Source: CAVTWH01 sp963850915 (GTDB lineage: Bacteria; Actinomycetota; Actinomycetes; Mycobacteriales; Micromonosporaceae). Taken from it: a DNA stretch of 64,000 bases. Shown one piece after another: positions 61,597-64,000 of the stretch. The notes beneath the pieces are model-generated. The model did no database searches and was not told the DNA's origin. It worked only from the letters and a program-made list of their open reading frames with translations. A program made the position numbers and the translations under genes. The first letter of the stretch is position 1, and each line of letters begins with the position of its first letter. The DNA lies in NCBI GenBank assembly GCA_963850915.1, contig CAWKND010000010.1:248001-312000 (forward strand), read 5' to 3'.

Positions 61597-62850
61597 GTGG
61601 TGACCCTGACAGACGCGGCATCCCCGGAGCGGGCGGTCGCCGACCGGCTGCGGGTGCTCGTCGACGGGGTCGCCTACCCGGCCGAGCCGGTTGCCCGCGG
61701 CGCGGCCTTCGAGATCTTCAGTGCTACCCCCGGCCCCGGCTTCCTGGACAACCCACGCCCCGGTGCCCGGCTGCGCTACCGGCGGTTCGTCCCGGCCAGC
61801 GAGGTCGCCGTCGTCGAGGGCAGCGCACCCGAGCCCGAGGACGGGCAGCTGCTGGCGCCGGTGGCCAGAAGCCTCTCCTGGGAATCGATCCAGCGGTTGA
61901 GCCAGTCCCCGGCGGTCGGCCGGCGCGCGCTGCTCGACGCGGTACGGGGCAGCGCGACGATCCGCCGGGGAACCCGGATGGTGAAGCCGCTCAGCGGTCG
62001 CCAGCTGGCCCAGCAGCTGCGTGGCGCACTGCCCAGCGGCTTCTGCTACCGCGAGCACGACATCGCCCACCTGCGTACCCCCACCGACCTGGCCATCCTG
62101 GACAGCTGCGGTGACGAGCCCGGATACGTGACGTTCGCGCTGCGCTGGCGCGCGGTGGATCCGGTCGACTACCAGGTCCCGGACACCGCCAGCTACCCCG
62201 GCCTGTGCCAGATGCCGCCCCGCGACCGGCTCGGCTCCGCCGTGCTGGGGACCGGATTCACCCCGTCCGGCCAGCACCTGGTCCCCGAGTTCGTCACCGC
62301 CGACCTGGCCGACCTGCCGCTGCCGGCCAACGCCAGCCTGGTCGCGTTCACCGCCGACGGCTCCGAGGTCATGCTCTACAGCTACCAGCCGGAGCAGCGG
62401 GCCTGGACGCGACTGTTCGGACCGCAGTGGCGGCACCTGTTCACCGGGGTACCGGGCGTCTCGCCCGAGCAGGAGTACTTCTCCATCCCGCAGGTCATCA
62501 CGCGCCTGCTCGGCCAGCACGGTTCGCACCTGCTGGAGGCGGTGGCCGACCCGCCGGCCGAGTTCCGGGTACTCGCCCGGACCAGGGCCGCCCGCTACCC
62601 GGTGAGCACGCTGGTCCGCCGTACCGTCCACGTGACCTGGCGGGAGACGGCGTGCACCGTGGTCGCCGAGGACACCGACTACCTGCGGCTGCGGTTGTCG
62701 CGCCCGGACGCGGCGGCGATGGTACGCACCGGCTCGGTCTGCGTGGAGCGCGGCGTCTACGAGGTGTGGGCGCCGGCGGTCGAGGTCCACGACGTGCGGC
62801 AGATCGACACCGAGTACGACATCAGTTCTCCAGCGACAGCCACAGCTTGA
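61597..62850 (+). CDS. Conserved-looking protein of unknown function
   Basis: A 417-residue soluble protein without signal peptide, helices or motifs that I recognise. It starts DRLRVLVDGVAYPAEPV, has a basic middle (GSATIRRGTRMVKPLSGRQLAQQLRGALPSGF), a region EFVTADLADLPLPANASLVAFTADGSEV and an end with RTVHVTWRETACTVVAEDTDYLRLRL. Its 3' end overlaps the convergent next gene by 29 bases. With that gene it separates metG from tatD, which are usually close, so the pair is probably a later insertion. Confidence 0.7.
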   Translation: MVTLTDAASPERAVADRLRVLVDGVAYPAEPVARGAAFEIFSATPGPGFLDNPRPGARLRYRRFVPASEVAVVEGSAPEPEDGQLLAPVARSLSWESIQRLSQSPAVGRRALLDAVRGSATIRRGTRMVKPLSGRQLAQQLRGALPSGFCYREHDIAHLRTPTDLAILDSCGDEPGYVTFALRWRAVDPVDYQVPDTASYPGLCQMPPRDRLGSAVLGTGFTPSGQHLVPEFVTADLADLPLPANASLVAFTADGSEVMLYSYQPEQRAWTRLFGPQWRHLFTGVPGVSPEQEYFSIPQVITRLLGQHGSHLLEAVADPPAEFRVLARTRAARYPVSTLVRRTVHVTWRETACTVVAEDTDYLRLRLSRPDAAAMVRTGSVCVERGVYEVWAPAVEVHDVRQIDTEYDISSPATATA

Positions 62851-63766
62851 ACCGCAGCGCGTCCGGGTCGATGCGTACCGGCTCGTACGCGGCCTCACCC
62901 ATCGCCCAGTTTCCGTTGAAGGACATGTGGTAGAGCGGATCGCCGGCCGCGTCGTACGCACCCTCCCCCCACGACTCATCGGCGCCCGCCTGGTCGAGCA
63001 CCTTCGCGTCCAGACCCAGCCGCTGCGCGACCTCCACGACCGTACGGCCGGCCCGCGCCCACCTGAACTCGTACACCTGGGCGCCCACCACCGGGGTCGC
63101 CTCGATCCACGCCACCACGTCGGCCGGGTAGTGGTAGAAGTGGAAGTAGTCGGCCAGTTCGTGCAGCTCGTCGCGGTGCTCCAGCAGCCAGGAGCCCAGC
63201 TCCTCCGGGGACCGCTGCGACACCGGTACGTGACCCGAGTACTCCAGCGGCCCGGAGGCGCGGGCCGTACCGTCGCCGGTTTTCACCAGAAAAATCTGTC
63301 GCGGGTCGCTGTTGTGCTGCAACACCAACGTGTCCTTCTGACCGAGCCACTCCCCGGGTTGCCGGGTGAACTGCGCCGGGTGTTCCGGCGGCGCGGACGC
63401 GTTCAGCAGGAACCGTTCGCCCTCCCAGCGCACCGTGATCTCCAGGTGATTCCGGGTGGCGCTCAGGGTCGGGGCGCCGGCGCGCTCCTTGATGTCCCGC
63501 ATCCACCAGCCGGCGACCTGCAACCGCCTGGCGAAGGCGTACAACGCGGTCGGGGCGTCCACGCCGGCCGGAATGGGCAACTCGATGGCAACGGTGATCC
63601 ACTGCTCCGCGCCCGATCCAGCTGGCGCCGGCCCGCTCACGTCCCGGGGCTGGCAGCCAGGTACCGCGACGGCCGCCATGTCGAGCAGCCACTCCCGAAG
63701 GCCGGCCAGCCACTCGCGCAGCCGCTCCGTACCGTCCGAAATGGACGCATCACCCGTGCCGGCCAT
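62822..63766 (-). CDS. Protein of unknown function, convergent partner of the preceding gene
   Basis: A 314-residue protein with no recognised domain. Amphipathic start (TERLREWLAGLREWLLDMAAVAVPG), then a region with ITVAIELPIPAGVDAPTALYAFARRLQVAGWWMRDI, and a C-terminal part with DYFHFYHYPADVVAWIEATP and VYEFRWARAGRTVVEVAQRL. No membrane segment. It lies between metG and the preceding unknown gene; 121 bases with a hairpin separate it from metG upstream. Confidence 0.7.
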   Translation of the reverse strand: MAGTGDASISDGTERLREWLAGLREWLLDMAAVAVPGCQPRDVSGPAPAGSGAEQWITVAIELPIPAGVDAPTALYAFARRLQVAGWWMRDIKERAGAPTLSATRNHLEITVRWEGERFLLNASAPPEHPAQFTRQPGEWLGQKDTLVLQHNSDPRQIFLVKTGDGTARASGPLEYSGHVPVSQRSPEELGSWLLEHRDELHELADYFHFYHYPADVVAWIEATPVVGAQVYEFRWARAGRTVVEVAQRLGLDAKVLDQAGADESWGEGAYDAAGDPLYHMSFNGNWAMGEAAYEPVRIDPDALRFKLWLSLEN

Positions 63767-63831
63767 CGCTCCCCCGATCGTTCACCCCCAAGATCGTAGC
63801 GACAGTGCCGGGCCGCAGTGGTCCCCCGCTG

Positions 63832-63868
63832 AGCTGCCCGGGCCGTGGGTGGCACGGCCGGGACAGCT
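63832..63868 (-). terminator. Hairpin after metG
   Basis: Arms around CCCGGGCCGTG and CACGGCCGGG, extended by AGCTG and CAGCT with small bulges, form a strong stem 20 bases after the metG stop on the minus strand. Confidence 0.5.
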
Positions 63869-63887
63869 TTCGCGGGTGCGGCGACGC

Positions 63888-64000
63888 TCAGCCGGCCAGC
63901 CGCTCCAGCTCCTCGTCCACAATGGACGGATCGAGCTTCTTGAAGACCGGCTTCGGAGTCGCCAGCGCCCGGCCGGTCTCGATCGGCGTGGAGGTCCAGC
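63888..64000 (-). CDS. metG: Methionyl-tRNA synthetase, C-terminal end (runs off the window)
   Basis: The last 37 residues read WTSTPIETGRALATPKPVF followed by KKLDPSIVDEELERLAG and a stop, which matches the end of actinobacterial MetG (PIEAGRPLxxPxPLFxKLD). The position fits, since metG normally stands upstream of tatD-rsmA-ispE. The catalytic domain is outside the window. Confidence 0.85.
   Translation of the reverse strand, partial: WTSTPIETGRALATPKPVFKKLDPSIVDEELERLAG

Overview
The window is high-GC DNA (roughly 70 %) with tightly packed genes, GTG and TTG starts and almost no mobile DNA. A CvnA-D 'conservon', L25/Ctc-type rplY, the metG-tatD-rsmA-ispE order and many actinobacterial families point to an actinomycete, most likely of the Micromonosporaceae. 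That placement rests on family content and synteny; I could not search a database.

Left edge (1-2.5 kb): the start of one sulfotransferase, a complete second one, and a frameshifted aminoglycoside-phosphotransferase-like gene, probably the end of a surface-polymer or metabolite locus. From 2.5 to 6.5 kb lie upp, deoC and two tandem aldehyde dehydrogenase genes, the second lacking the catalytic half. Two conserved unknowns follow (6.5-8.4 kb). The 8.5-17.7 kb block is a signalling locus: an 841-residue protein with an IS110-transposase-like N-terminus, a lipoprotein amino-acid-type binding protein, and on the opposite strand the conservon cvnA-cvnB-cvnC-cvnD. The IS110-like protein and CvnA end in the same multi-part C-terminal module, the most interesting observation here.

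17.9-33.5 kb is dominated by nucleoside salvage: add, then (minus strand) two BMP-type binding lipoproteins, an ABC ATPase, two permeases (one frameshifted), cdd, deoA and a cupin. With upp and deoC this gives uptake, deamination, phosphorolysis and use of the released sugar phosphate. Between them sit an RlmA-type methyltransferase, a DUF4272 protein, an MMPL transporter and a DUF559 protein bracketed by two copies of a palindromic repeat. A LacI-family regulator at 33.9-35.0 kb is flanked by two fragments of GH13 alpha-glucosidase genes, the wreck of a maltodextrin locus.

35-53 kb: a BrkB-type membrane protein, a 2'-5' RNA ligase-like protein, trpS, an ECF sigma factor overlapping a membrane-anchored Asp-box protein, a CorC-like protein, a DeoR regulator with galT-galE-galK, a patatin, a polyprenyl-phosphate sugar transferase, then pth, rplY, prs, glmU and tRNA-Gln(UUG), with a degenerate tandem repeat between rplY and prs. 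53-64 kb: a double-HTH protein, a fatty-acid desaturase with its TetR regulator and a palindromic operator, two tandem DUF4383 proteins, an ABC-F ATPase, ispE, rsmA, a tatD with two frameshifts, two convergent unknowns and the end of metG.

Three genes (APH-like, permease, tatD) carry four frame breaks, all equivalent to one extra base. Sequencing error is as likely as gene decay.
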